Under the pieces are notes generated by a model, which was not told the DNA's origin, ran no database searches, and worked only from the letters and a program-made list of their open reading frames with translations. The position numbers were made by a program, and so were the translations under genes. From NCBI GenBank assembly GCA_019914995.1, contig CM034143.1, positions 1,986,501 to 2,050,500 on the forward strand: DNA of 64,000 nucleotides, given 5' to 3'. Source of the DNA: Acanthochlamys bracteata (Eukaryota; Streptophyta; Magnoliopsida; Pandanales; Velloziaceae). Positions 36,297 through 48,058 of this stretch are shown here, piece by piece (within the stretch, counting starts at the first letter, position 1; each line of letters begins with the position of its first letter).

Positions 36297-37365
36297 TCAT
36301 GTATATATCAATATAAGAAATATGATATATAAAAATATACAAATAAGCTTGAGTGTCAAATATAGAAAAATATCAAAATTTTTCCATACTATCCATTCTT
36401 TCGATATGCTCATTAAATATTTTTGGGGGCATCCTTTCGTTAATGGATCCGCAATCATAAAATTCATGCTAATATGTCTAATTGACACTTTTTGTTTCTG
36501 AACTTTTTCTTTAACGGTTCAATTCCATTTATTTGGCACCCTTGAAATACTTGTCTTTTAGATAAGAAGATTGCTGTAAAATTATCATTTTCAGCGGCTT
36601 GGCAACACTATCGACAACATCGAATACAAAAATAAAGTTCTGTAGTAATAGATTGAATTGTGGCATCAAAATATGCCACAAACTCGGCTTGCATAGTGGA
36701 AGTAGTAATAACAGACTGCTTCGTATTTTTTCAATATATTGCTCCTACAGCCAAAAGGAACACATATCTGAATGTGAATTTTATACTACCAACACATCTA
36801 GTCTAGATATGAAATTTTGACAACCTTCAAGTTGTCTAATTTTCTTTAAGTGAGCATATGATATATCGTTCCTTATTTTAATAATTTCTTAACAGCTTTT
36901 CAGTAATCATATTCTGAATTACTTTGATATCGGCCTAGCATTCCTACGGCAAAACTGAAATCGGGACTAATACAAGTTTCAGCGTACATCAAGCTCCCAA
37001 CAAGAAATGCATAAAAAATTTTATTCATTTGTTTTATATTCCAATTCATTTTTTTGACATTATATAAAACTGAATTTGTCACATTTTTTAATTGGAACAA
37101 CACTTACTAAGCAATTTTTCATTCCAAATCTTTTTAAAAATTTATTGATATATATTTTCTGAGATAACCTTAACAATACTTGTGATCGATCTTGATAAAT
37201 TTCAATCCCGATCACATAAGTTGTATCTCTCATATCTTTTATTGCAAAGTTGTTAGAGAGAAATTTTTTATTCTCATTCAATTAACCAAGATCATTTGTT
37301 GCAAGCAAGATATCATTAACATACAAAATTAGAAATATAAATTTGCTCCCACTAATATTTATACT
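36297..37365 (-). pseudogene. Ty1/copia pol remnant (RT and RNase H end)
   Basis: From 5' to 3' on the minus strand: FLILYVNDILLATND (about 37300-37350, the YVDD box reading YVND), FLSNNFAIKDMRDTTYVIGI and LSQKIYINKFLKRFGMKNC (37100-37260), YAFLVGSLMYAETCISPDFS and FAVGMLGRYQSN (36900-37020), and the C-terminal HISMNFMIADPLTKG (36420-36488). These are the standard blocks of plant copia polyprotein. The parts before the YVDD box are missing and stops interrupt the rest. It stops abruptly at 37365, where a different sequence begins. Confidence 0.85.
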
Positions 37366-37605
37366 ATGTTTGACTTGGGAGTAATGGAGAGCACTTAGGA
37401 GTAAGTGAACTAATTACTTCCAATTGCTCTTATTTTGCAATGAATTCAAAAGATTAATGGGGAGTAAGACTTCTCACTATTAATCTTTACTGGATAGTAA
37501 TTCGTTATACCATAATATGGGGTATAACCAAATAAAGAGAATTTCTGTAACTGTAGATGAATTGAAGTTCTTATATTGCCCATATTGTTTGATGATATTT
37601 ATACA
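37366..37605. mobile_element. Possible MITE interrupting the copia remnant
   Basis: Directly after the copia homology ends comes ATGTTTGACTTGGGAGTAAT, which resembles the starts at about 57513 (ACGTTTGGATTAGGAGTAAT) and, inverted, at about 59320. A similar inner block (about 37560-37600 and 57725-57755, TTGCCCAT-A/G-TT) is shared. The right end is not defined. Confidence 0.35.
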
Positions 37606-37710
37606 CGAAATAGATTTTCATCACTTGATGCAGCTCACATCGTATTCGATCATCTCCCTCACTTCCCGCGCTCTCCCTGATCTCGCCGTGCTACTCGCAG
37701 CTGTTGATCG
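37606..37710 (+). other. Gene-like first exon with splice donor, possible captured gene fragment
   Basis: A GC-richer stretch (CACTTCCCGCGCTCTCCCTG to GCTGTTGATCGAG) ends at a good splice donor, GAG|GTAAGTTC, at 37712. A T-rich, intron-like sequence follows (about 37720-38300). This looks like the 5' leader exon of a plant gene, but no coding exons follow and it sits inside transposon sequence. I could not assign its source. Confidence 0.35.
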
Positions 37711-39638
37711 AGGTAAGTTCTATAACTTCGTTTCTCTTTCATTTTCGCCGCGCCCAAATGTTTTTTCTTCGATTTCGACTTAATATCTTTGAATTCAATT
37801 TTGTGAAATTTTTGATTCAATTCTTTGTAATAAGTGTTTGGATTTTCTGATAAGAAGTATTTTTTGTGTTCATAAGTTTCTTTCAAGATGTGTCTTTGAG
37901 ATTTTAGTTCTATAATTTTAGTTTATATGAAGTTTGATTCAGCATAGCAATGCCATTGCATTTGTGGTCGCTCTATATAGTCAACTCATACAGAAAAAAA
38001 TTGATATTTTATAGGACAATCCATCTTCATTCTGCAAAACATCTATGCTTATTATTTTGTTTTAAGTTTAAGGCTTAGTTTATAGCTTGCTAAATTCATA
38101 TTCACTATGCACACTTTTTTGTCATGCATTTTATTTGACATATATGGAACTTTTTAATTTAAACCAGAATTTTGAACAATTTGAAACTAATCTTCAGTTA
38201 ATGTGAGTTTAGGTGTTACACTCATGTAATTTGGGTGTCTGCCTGGTGTTTGCTTTCTAATGACCTGTGTTCTTTTTATAGTCCTTTTAGAAGGCTTGGT
38301 TAGACTGGCTAGTAAATAGAACTAAGATAATGAAACTAGTAGTTAGTTAATAACTAAAACAGTAGCACAAAATATGACTTTCGTAAATAAACCACATAAT
38401 CATTCAAAATAGTAGATTTTCTTTGTCTTTGAAACTTTCTTAATGCTATTTTTTATGACTCATTGATTATAGGTTCATCTACGAGCATCATTATTTGTTG
38501 TTCTTAGAAGCTTTTTAACTATTCAGAGCTGTAGGAATAACAATTTTATAAAAGGTTGAGGATAAAAGAATTTGTACGCTAACTTCTTGAATTTTCATTT
38601 TACGTGGCTCTTGACTTACATTGTCTTCAATTCCTTAGCATTTTTAGTGTTAGAAAAAGTTGACTAGATATTCTTTATAATAATTATTCGCATAAACATT
38701 AAACTTAATCTGTTTTAACTTTACAAATCATTATCAAACGATCTCTCTTCATCGATGTTGTTATCTAAGAACGGCGGGTGTCTCTGTTAATAGTGCTAAT
38801 TAAAATTAAGTACACCTAAGTGAAACTGAACTTGTTCACACAAATTAGAAAATTTAAGTCATTAGATAGTGACCCAGATATGGCGTACGATTGCAAAGAA
38901 ATAGTAACAGATACTGCAAAAGTAATAAATGCTCGTACATTATTGCTTTGCATATCAACATAAATACATAATCAGATTCAAACAATTGATATAAATATAT
39001 ATCGCAATTCTTTCTTAGGTGAAACAACGATATACAAGCGTAAAGCATAATGATACTAAAATTGGAACTTAATTTGATAATTAAATATATTCAAATTAAA
39101 CATATTTGCTATCTTCGGATATACAAAATAAATTTAATAGAATATATAAATTATCATGTCATGTTTATAAATTATACGCAGTACGAATCAATTTTTAGGC
39201 GATTCTAAATGCCATATAATTACGATTTCAATTGTCAATAACAAAATAGTTAACATAATATCATTTCCATTATAGGCATCATATATTTATGGACAATTGA
39301 ATATATAAATTATATAATTTGAAATTCACAAGAATGTGAAGTTTGGCCACTTTGGTAACTACCAATATATCGTCACGTGAATTCAAATTGAAATACAAAT
39401 TTTATAATTTAAAATTTACAACAATTAAAATTTGGCAACTTTGAGAACTAACAAATCATCATAATGTAAATTTAAATTGTAAATAAGTAATTACTTTAAA
39501 CCATAATAACATAAGCACAATTTCTCTACTAGAGATATTAAAAGCACTTAACATTCAAAATAAAAAATTTAGTCGAAAACTAACCTCAACAAAATTCAAT
39601 TGATTCAATTAAATATTTAACGAATCTAATGTATAATA
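37711..39638. other. Intron-like or anonymous AT-rich sequence in the copia nest
   Basis: No coding match, terminal repeat or RNA gene could be recognised. It may include the intron of the captured fragment and diverged copia interior. Confidence 0.35.
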
Positions 39639-40219
39639 TGTTAGAAATTGTAAAGCCATTATGTAAATTAGTGGTTTATTAGAAACCAATAAGTTAAATG
39701 CGCATTCATATTGGAATGCCAAAGATCAAGGAAGACGAACCATCATCCAAGAAGTTGGAAAGCCAATGGTTAAGGACTTTGAAACATCTATTGGAAGATG
39801 GAAAGTCAAAGGACTTGAACAATTAGTGGAAAGATGAAAGGACAACCGTTTGGAAGTTCAAGAGTCTCCTTGAGTCATTATATATATGAATGAGATGCAT
39901 TTGTTTAGAAGATAGAACAAAAATAGAAAATGAGAAAGAATCATTCTCACATCAAGTGTGAGAGATATAAACAAAACATTCTAGTGAGAGTTCCCACTTA
40001 AAGTGTAAAGAAGAGTTTGTAATTGCTTTGGTTTAATAATTTTCCTGAAGGCTAGTTTGTCTTTCGTGGGGTTTTTCTCCTTTTTCCCCACGTAAATCTC
40101 TTGTCTTTGTGATTATCTTGCTCTTGTCTCAATTCTCATATTGCTACGCGAGATCCTTAAGTGTGTTTTATATTTCCGCTGCGTCTATCGACAACCGAAC
40201 ACACTCTCTATTTACAACA
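39639..40219 (+). repeat. Left LTR of the plus-strand copia element
   Basis: 581 bp, starting TGTTAGAAATTGTAAAGCCA and ending TTTACAACA directly before the primer site. It pairs with 42859-43442. Confidence 0.92.
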
Positions 40220-40399
40220 AGTGGTATTAGAGCCATTGGTTTGTTGCAATGACAAGCAAGTAGGAGATTGAAAAGAAATGCATGACTATGACAAGTAAGG
40301 TTGGATGTGCGGATCTCTCGAGTGTCCCTTACTTGTGTGGCGTACTGATAATGGTGAGACTCTAGTGGGAGAGACAATAGTTGCTGCATGTGACAAGTC

Positions 40400-42600
40400 T
40401 TGAAGTTGCTGGAGTCAGTTCCATTAAGCTTATGGCAAATGATGGAAGGAGATGCATCATCAGTAAGGTACGTTCCATTTTTCGTTTTACGAAAAATTTA
40501 TTGTCTGTAGGATAACTGGATGACCTAGGCTGCAAGATTCACGGTGAAGTCGGGATCATTGAGGTCATCAAGGACGGGTTAGAAAAACTGAAGGTTAAAA
40601 TGATTGATTCAAATCTATATAAAGTGCGTGGGGTAATACGGGTGCAGTAGATGCTTGTATTGCATCAGACAATATTGGGGATATCACGCGAGTGTGGCAC
40701 CTAAAATTTGGGCACATCTCGGAACATATTTGAAGATCCTCAGTGATCGGAAGTTCCTGACGGGACTGTCCGAGGCAAAATTGCCGTTCTGTGAGTAGTG
40801 TGTCACCGGTGAGCAGCACTGTGAAAGATTTGGAGATCATTTTTAGTTTAAAAACAAACTCAATTTGTTTCACTCGGACTACAACTTGTATGTTCCTAAT
40901 CCGAAGAAAGTCGGATGTCTTTGAGGTATTCAAATTCTTTAAAACTCAAACGGAACTTGATTCAGCAGCAGGATTAAGTTCGGAAGATGCGTATGATATG
41001 CTGAAGATGTTTAGGGTATTACCTATGGGATCCCACTGTCCATACGGTTATCTTCAGCAGGAATGTCATCTTTGTGGAGGACCAATTGCAAAGAGTGACT
41101 GAAGGCGATGATGTAAAGAAGAAGGAGGCATCACTCCCAGCGGTGACCATATCGGTACTGGAAGAAAATGATGGAAAAGACATTCCTAATCTGGAGCCTG
41201 AACCAGCTGATGAGCACATGGAAGAGGATGGAGTTCCTAGACCTACGTCCCTTAGGCGTTTAACTCGCAAGAGAAAAATACCTGATAGATATGAGGACTA
41301 TTTTATGTAGCTATCTCAATCTGCATATTGTTTATTCACAGAAAAATGAGAGTCATCTTCTTTCAAGGAAGCGTTAGAGAGTCCAGATGCATTTCTGTGG
41401 ATGGAAGCTATTGAGGAAGAATTTGAAGCGCTTCATAAAAATAGGATATGGGTGCTGGTCCCTCTATCCCAAATCCGTAAGGCTATTGGAAATAAATAGT
41501 TCTACAAAATCAAGCGAGGCAGAAATGATCAAATAGAATAGTATTGTGCTCGGCTGGTGGTGAATGGCTACGCCCAGATGGAAGGGATCGACTTTGATGA
41601 GATCTTCTCTGCAGTGGTACGTTTGATAACTATTCGTGTGATTTTAGTGCTGTGTGCATCATCGGTTCTCCATCTTGAACAGCTTAATGTCAAAATAATA
41701 TTTTTGCATGAGGAGCTTGAAGAGGAGAAATATATGGTCTAGCCAGAAGACTTTACCGTGAAAGGCAGGGAGGATCTGGTTTGTCAGTTGGCCAAGTCTT
41801 TTTTTGAGCTTAAGCAAGCACTGTGATGTTGGTATAAGAGATTTGATTCTTGTATCGGAAGCTTTGGATACAGCAAGGTGGTCTCAGACTCTTATGTGTA
41901 CATCAAGAGATTTGAAAGAGATGAGTTTATCATCTTGCTACTGTATGTGAATGATATGCTTGTGACAGGTCCAAGCATGGGTCACATCTAGTAATTAAAG
42001 GCTCAAATGGCTAATGAATTCGATCCAAGAACTTGGGACCCGCAAACAGAACCCTATGGATGCAGATATGGCGAGATAGAGGCAATAGAGAGATTCGGCT
42101 GTCTCAAAGTAGTTATCTGAGAAAAGTGTTGGAACGGTTCAACATGTGTGGTGGTAAGCCGATGTTTACCCTACTCTGTATTAGTCTTAAACTATTCTCT
42201 TTGTTATCCTCTAACCAGGAGTAAGAGAGAATAGATATGTCGCAGGTACCATATGCATCAGGAATAGGAAGCCTAATGTATGCCATGATTTACACTCGCC
42301 TGACATTGGACATGCAGTGGGAGTGGTAAGTAGATTAATGGCATGTTCTGGCATTGAGCATTGGAATGCGGTGAAAAGAATCCTTCGGTATGTGAAAGAA
42401 ACCTTGAATGCTGCATTGTGTTACACAACATCTGGGTTTATTATTAAAGAGTTTATTAATATAGACTATGCAGGTGATTTGGATAAGAGGTTGTTTTCAG
42501 TGGGAGCATTGATATGCTCAAGATTTCTACCCAAAAAAACTCTGCGGATGCTTTATATCTGAGGCAGTAACCCTTGATATATTTTTTATTCTCTAGATCT
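40400..42600 (+). pseudogene. Broken copia pol
   Basis: Blocks in order: KNLLSVG and GCKIHGEVGIIEV (about 40490-40570), HLKFGHISE (about 40695), an integrase tail ending RKRKIPDRYEDYF (41260-41308), RT AMEAIEEEFEALHKN-like sequence (about 41395), VNGYAQMEGIDFDEIFSAVV (41557 on), a YVND box at about 41945 where active elements have YVDD, and RNase H IDYAGDLDKR (about 42465). Several stops and frame shifts separate them. Confidence 0.8.
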
Positions 42601-42858
42601 CTGTATGAAACCACAATGGGGAACAGTATTGGATGTGACCGTTGTCACAAGAAAGCCAAAAAGAAATCACTTCAAAATAGCAATAGAATAGAAAGAAGAT
42701 AGGCAACGGTATGAGGTAAAGAAAGTCAGCTAGTATGCGTGCTAGCTCTGCTCTTCTCAATCATACATATTTTCAGTATCATCGAATTTTGACGCTTACG
42801 TATCGGTTTCTTGTTATTCTTTGATTGCAATTTACGAAATGTCTTTAAGTGTGAGATT

Positions 42859-43442
42859 TGTTAGAAATTGTAAAGTCATTATGTAAATTAGTGGTTTATT
42901 AGAATGCAACAAGTTAAATGCGCATTCATAATGGAATGCCAAAAATTAAGGAAGACGAACCATCACTCAAGAAGTTGGAAAGCCAATAGTCAAGGATTTT
43001 GAAACATCTCTTGGAAGATGAAAAGCCAAATGACTTGAATAATTAGTGGGAAAATGAAAGGACAACCGTTTGGAAGTTCAAGAGTCTCCTTGAGGCATTA
43101 TATATATATGAATGAGAGGCATTTGCTTGGAAGATAGAACAAACTAGAAAATGAGAAAAAATCATTCTCACATCAAATATGAGAGATATAAACAAATCAT
43201 TCTAGTGAGAGTTCCCACTTAAAGTGTAAACAAGAATTTGTAATTGTTTTGATTTAGTGATTTCCTTCAAGGCTAGTTTGTCTTTCCGTAGAATTTTTCT
43301 CCTTTTTTTCCACGTAAATCTCTTGTTTTTGTGATTGTCTTGCTCTTGTCTCAATTCTCGTATTACTTACGCAAAATCCTTAAGTGTGTTTTATATTTCC
43401 GCTGCGTCTATCGATAATCGAACACACTCACTATTTCCAACA
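42859..43442 (+). repeat. Right LTR of the plus-strand copia element
   Basis: 584 bp. It differs from the left LTR at a few dozen positions by eye and ends TTTCCAACA, followed by the target duplicate. Confidence 0.92.
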
Positions 43443-43554
43443 TAATATATATCAGATAGCAAAAAATATAAAATTCCTACATAAATAATTTAGAATTTTT
43501 ATAATCAAGAGAGAAGAATCAAATTTAATAAAAAACTACTGGTTTCTAAAAATG

Positions 43555-44040
43555 TCGGTCTGATACCAATTATTAGTAATTTTTTTAAATCTATGTAACA
43601 TCCAACATACGTAGATCATAATTTCAAAATCTAAAAACTCAATAATTTTTACAATAAATTTGAACGGAAGTGTAAACATACATTGATCCATAACATTTTT
43701 AAGCAATTGTTTATCTTTTAAAAAAACTTGATTTCTTCCTCTTAATCTCATCTTAATTGTAAAGAAGAAAACTTTAGATGATGAAAATTTTCTTCAGATC
43801 TAATTAGAGAAAAGAGAGTAAGATCCATCTTTTATAAGAATTACATTCATTATCCATTAATCATCAAAATAGATAAAATATGTGACTCATTAAGTCACTA
43901 ATAATTATGGATAACGTTTGACTCGTAACATTCACACATTTATCACCCATTATCTATATTAATATATAATCTATGCTTTTTAAATTAACTAATAAGATTT
44001 AGCAAATTTAATTTATTAAACCATTTTAATATATGAGCTA
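43555..44040 (-). repeat. 5' LTR and primer site of the minus-strand copia element
   Basis: On the minus strand the LTR ends at about 43571 and is followed directly by TTGGTATCAGACCGAC, a typical tRNA-Met primer site (43555-43570). The LTR body matches 35618-36060. The outer end, about 44040, is not clear and may be truncated. Confidence 0.68.
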
Positions 44041-44133
44041 CATTCAACATATAAGCCTCTGCGTATAACTCTCAAATTCGCAACATATCTCTTTGAATTC
44101 TCTAGTATATGAGGGGAATGGGATCTTTTCTAT

Positions 44134-44330
44134 TGTGCAAAGAAGGAAACAACAACAATGATTTTAAAAATAAAAGCAAACAGAATAATGTACTCAAATA
44201 AGTGAAGCATCATCTTGAAATTTAATTCTATTAATAAGACTTGTAATGAACACTTGTGAAAATTTTCAAAGCAGTGCATGCTGAAAGAACCAAACTCAGA
44301 CGACAAGTGAAATTGCCAATTCATAGGGAA
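44134..44330 (-). repeat. Diverged copy of SELENOF intron 3 sequence
   Basis: By eye this aligns with 54288-54480 inside the SELENOF gene. Shared strings include TGCAA(A/G)GAAGGAAACAAC, TGAAGCATCAT, (G/T)TG(A/C)AAATTTTC(A/G)AAG and AACTCAGACGA. The order and spacing are kept. It includes no coding exon that I can see, and may be a small segmental duplication or a shared unrecognised repeat. Confidence 0.5.
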
Positions 44331-45499
44331 CTTTAAAATTGTAATTCAAAAAGATAAATCGATCCCTATACTTTTGTTTCTTGTTATTTTTTCCTATACT
44401 TTGAAATTGTTCGTTTTAATCACTCTACTATATCTTCTGTGACCGTCGCCAGCAACGTGACAATGGCGGTTGCCACCAGCAGAAAGTATAACGAGCAGTC
44501 TTTCTTGAGTAACTCATAATGTTCATCATTTTCTTTGTAGGTCGCTCTATAGAATGTGATCAAAATTATATTCTATGAGTTCCTTAAATAGAGGTGGTAC
44601 AAGTTTATAAAACAAGACTACTGAACAAGAGTTTGATGGTTCAATGAAGACTTACTGCTTCAAAGCTCTAATTTGGACACTAACTTCTAACTATTCTAGT
44701 TCTTACAATAGTGCAGACCATGGTAGAGTTAGGGCACAACATTTATAACTTGTATATATATTGTGTAATGATTGCGAATGGTGAGCTTCATTCGATTATT
44801 CTTCAAAAATACACTAAAATAAAAATACTAATAAGGACCACGATAACATTAGCGATCAAAAAGTCAGTCGCAACCAATCGCCAAAAGCTGGTCGATGATA
44901 TAAATAACGACTAGAAATTAACATTGGTCCGTTAATAGATTACACAATATCGTCAAATCGGTAAAGTAACAGCTATCGGGTCAATGTTGTTGCTGATGAA
45001 ATCAAGATCGGCACATTACTGATCGCTATTAGCTATAGTGAGATCTAGTGCTTGACACTAGTGCTTGCGCTACAGAAGCAGTGGCAATCACTCTTAGTCG
45101 CTAATATTTAATAATTTTTTAAAAAAATTTTTATTATTAAAAAGTATAATTTACACAATAAAGATTACGCATACAAAGCATACCATAAATAGAATACGTA
45201 ACCAAATAATCATAAATATTCATTAAATTAAAGAAATTGTAAATATACATTAGTTAAATAATATCAATAATTTTTAAATACAAAGTATATAATTGTTTTA
45301 ACAATACAATTCTCAGCAATGTATCAATACCGACTTCATAACAAATATAGTCATCAAAATCCATTTTATACAAGCGCCAACCCCGATCATATATCTAAAA
45401 TAAAGTAAAAACATATTGCTAAAAATCACAACGTATAGAAAATTTATAATCATATATATATATATATATATATATAAGTTAAAGAATATAACCTCATAT

Positions 45500-46770
45500 A
45501 GTTCACTCTTTCTATCTCTAAATTCATTATCCCTTCTTCCTACAAGTCACTATATCCGAAATGGTCGTGTACACGAAAGTTTCGTAGCATTTCAATATTT
45601 TTTCTAAATTTTAACTCCTTAAGTTGTTATGATGGTATGTCCTTTATATAAAAATCTTAATAATACATAAATACTTGTAGTTCACTTGTACTATTTTCAA
45701 ACGCAATACCGCTTCTTCCTATAAGTCACGCTCATTGAAACTGTCGTGTACATGTAGGTTTCGCACATTTCGACACTTTTTCTAAAATTTGACACATTAA
45801 GTTATTATGAATCTAAGTCTTTTATATAAAAATCTTTTAAAAATACATAAAATGCTTCTAGTTTACTCGACCTACATCTAAAAACAGCTTGTTTTTTACA
45901 AGTCACTTTCGCCGAGTCTATTCCGTTACAAGTAGGTTTTCGCAGCATTTTGATATTTTTTTTAGATTTTAAACTCTTAGATTGCTGTGAAGCTAGCTCT
46001 TTCATATAAAAATGTTAAGAATGGATATATGCTTTTGGTTCACTCATCCTACCTCCAAATATCATGCCATTTTTTTTCTGAAATCACTCTCGTCGATAGG
46101 GCTGTGTAAGCGTAGGTTTCGTGACATTTATGTTTTTTTTCTAAATTTTGACCCGTTAGAATGTTATGAAATTAAGTCTTTCATGTAATAATCTTAAAAT
46201 TGCATAAGTGATTATAGTTCACTTGTTCTATCTTCAAGTGCAATGCCATTTCTTCATACAATTCACTCTCACCGAGATGATTGTATACGCTTAAGTTTCG
46301 AAGCATTTCGATGCTTTTAAAATTTGACCTCTTAGATTGCTAGAAATTTAAGTTAGTCATATAAAATTTTTTAAATATATAAATGCTTCTAGATCGCTCA
46401 TCTTACCTCCATATGCAGTATCGTTTCTTCTTACAAGTCACTTTTCCGAGATGGTCGATATGCCGGCATTTTGGACACTCTTTCCAAAATTTGACCTTTC
46501 AGTTATTTTGGAGCTAAGACTTCTATATAAAAGTTTTAAAAATACAAAAATGCTTCTATTTCAGTCGTGCTACCTCCAAACACATTATTATTTCTTTCTA
46601 CAAATCACTCTGGTCGAGATGATTGTATACGTGTTTGTTTAGCAGCATGTCGACACTTTTTCTAAAATTTGACCATTTAAAATTGTCATAAAATTAAGTC
46701 ATTTATATACAAAATCTTCATAACACATTACTTCTGATTCAGTCGTCCTAATAAATAAACATAAACCCAA
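45500..46770. repeat. Diverged ~178-bp tandem repeat, about seven units
   Basis: The anchor TACAAGTCAC (or variants) recurs at 45541, 45720, 45897, 46078, 46257, 46432 and 46599, giving spacings of 179, 177, 181, 179, 175 and 167. Between anchors each unit repeats the same order: a GTCG(T)GTAxAC-G(T)TAGGTTTCG block, CATTTCGACACTTTTTCTAAAATTTGACC, a TTAAGTTGTTATGAA-like block, CTTTxATATAAAAATCTT, AATACATAAATGCTTCTAGTTCAC and CTACCTCCAAA. Units are clearly diverged. It is non-coding. Confidence 0.85.
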
Positions 46771-46976
46771 ATCTTCTAACGCATCATGGCCCCCTCAAGT
46801 TGATATAATTTCATAATTATGTAGTATAATAGAATTAAAAAACTTCAATATCCAATAAAATTAAAAAAAATTATTAAGAAGCTAACTTTTTACTTGCAAA
46901 ACCATAGCGTAGTTGTCTACCTTGAATAGACCACACTATTTTCATAAGATCATTGTTCTGTTCTACTACAGTTTTA

Positions 46977-47206
46977 GGTGCGTTTGACTTAGCTTACCAC
47001 AAAAATAATTTTTTATTTTACGTTTTCCAATACATATTTTATAAATATTTAAAAATTTTATTTAAAAATTTAGAAAATATAAAAAATTCTACATAATGAG
47101 ATCTTTTATTGTATTTTTTTTTTTATAAAAAAAATAGAACTCGTTTCTCAAACAGAACAAAAATACTCTCTATTTTAAAAAAACTCCAGCACTTCCAAAC
47201 GCCCTC
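46977..47206 (+). mobile_element. AT-rich Tourist-like MITE, family A
   Basis: Runs from GGTGCGTTTGACTTAGC to CACTTCCAAACGCCCTC. Its interior is very close to the copy at 53050 (tacataatgagatcttttattgt and aatagaactcgtttctcaaa). Confidence 0.7.
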
Positions 47207-47814
47207 TAATTGTTTCTGAAGGGCGCTAGCTCTATTAGTTAGCCCCCCTCTTTCTTACTTTTCTCTCTACGGTTGTTGCTGAAGCACGCCAACCTTGGAT
47301 GAGCTGCTATCTTTAAGTGGTCGTTTAGGTCCAAGTCTTCACTACTGCAATAGCTAGACATTCTTCTTAGAATATTTTGCATTACTTTCTCTTGCGCCAT
47401 CAAATACTCGATTTGTGATAATTCTTCGAGCAATTAGAACATCCTTTCCTGCAATTTATAAAATCATTATGACAATACTTTGTAGAGAACATATAATTGT
47501 TAAGACATTGAACTATTTTACTTGCATAGTTATATCGTGTTCATCTGAACCCCATTCACCTGTCTTGTTAGTATATTCAATTTTATATGTTCCTAATAGT
47601 CCTTCACTCAATGTAGATTGTATAACATGAATGCGAACAAGTATTTAGGCATACATATCTAAATTAAGATATACTTACCGTTTAGCTAGAAATGCTTGTA
47701 ATGCTTTCACTGCCTGTGTGATAGGGATCGAATTGCCTTACTTTGAGACTCTTTCAATCTTCTATCACCTCCTAATAAAATAATATAATAAGTTAATAAA
47801 TTATAAAGGGACGT

Positions 47815-48058
47815 TTTGAAGTATTTATAAAAAATACTTTTCTAAATAGATGATATTTTTATCATATTTCGAAAAACAAACTCTATTTTTTTATTTTAAA
47901 AAATACTAATAATAAATAATAATAAAATTTTATGATGTAAAATTTTTTTCTATAATTTTTAAATAAATTTTATTAGATATTGTAAAAAATTTGTTGAAAA
48001 ACGTAAAGTTGAAAAATTAGAAAGTGATTTTTTTTTAAAAGCAATCCTAAATGCACCA
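47815..48058 (-). mobile_element. AT-rich Tourist-like MITE, family A (inverted)
   Basis: An inverted family-A relative between ACGTTTTGAAGTATTTATAA and AAAAGCAATCCTAAATGCACC. It is diverged and the ends are approximate. Confidence 0.5.

Larger units (their letters stand above)
39639..43442 (+). mobile_element. Ty1/copia retrotransposon, internally deleted and decayed
   Basis: LTRs at 39639-40219 and 42859-43442 begin TGTTAGAAATTG and end CA, with the target duplication TAATA at 39634-39638 and 43443-43447. A primer site (TGGTATTAGAGCC at 40222) follows the left LTR. The interior is only about 2.64 kb: gag is missing, and the integrase core is mostly gone. Protease/pre-integrase pieces (about 40400-40800), RT blocks (41380-42000) and RNase H (42440-42540) remain. 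It sits inside, or next to, an older minus-strand copia element. Confidence 0.9.

Noticed and set aside
37517-37783. 88-residue plus-strand frame as a protein-coding gene
   Set aside because: It runs through the predicted donor at 37712 and has no family resemblance. The region looks like a leader exon.
45416-46642. Short frames within the tandem array
   Set aside because: They fall in the ~178-bp repeat, are not conserved between units and contain no motifs.
45500-46770. Reading the tandem array as a centromere
   Set aside because: Only about seven diverged units are present, in a region with genes close by. Unit length alone is not evidence.
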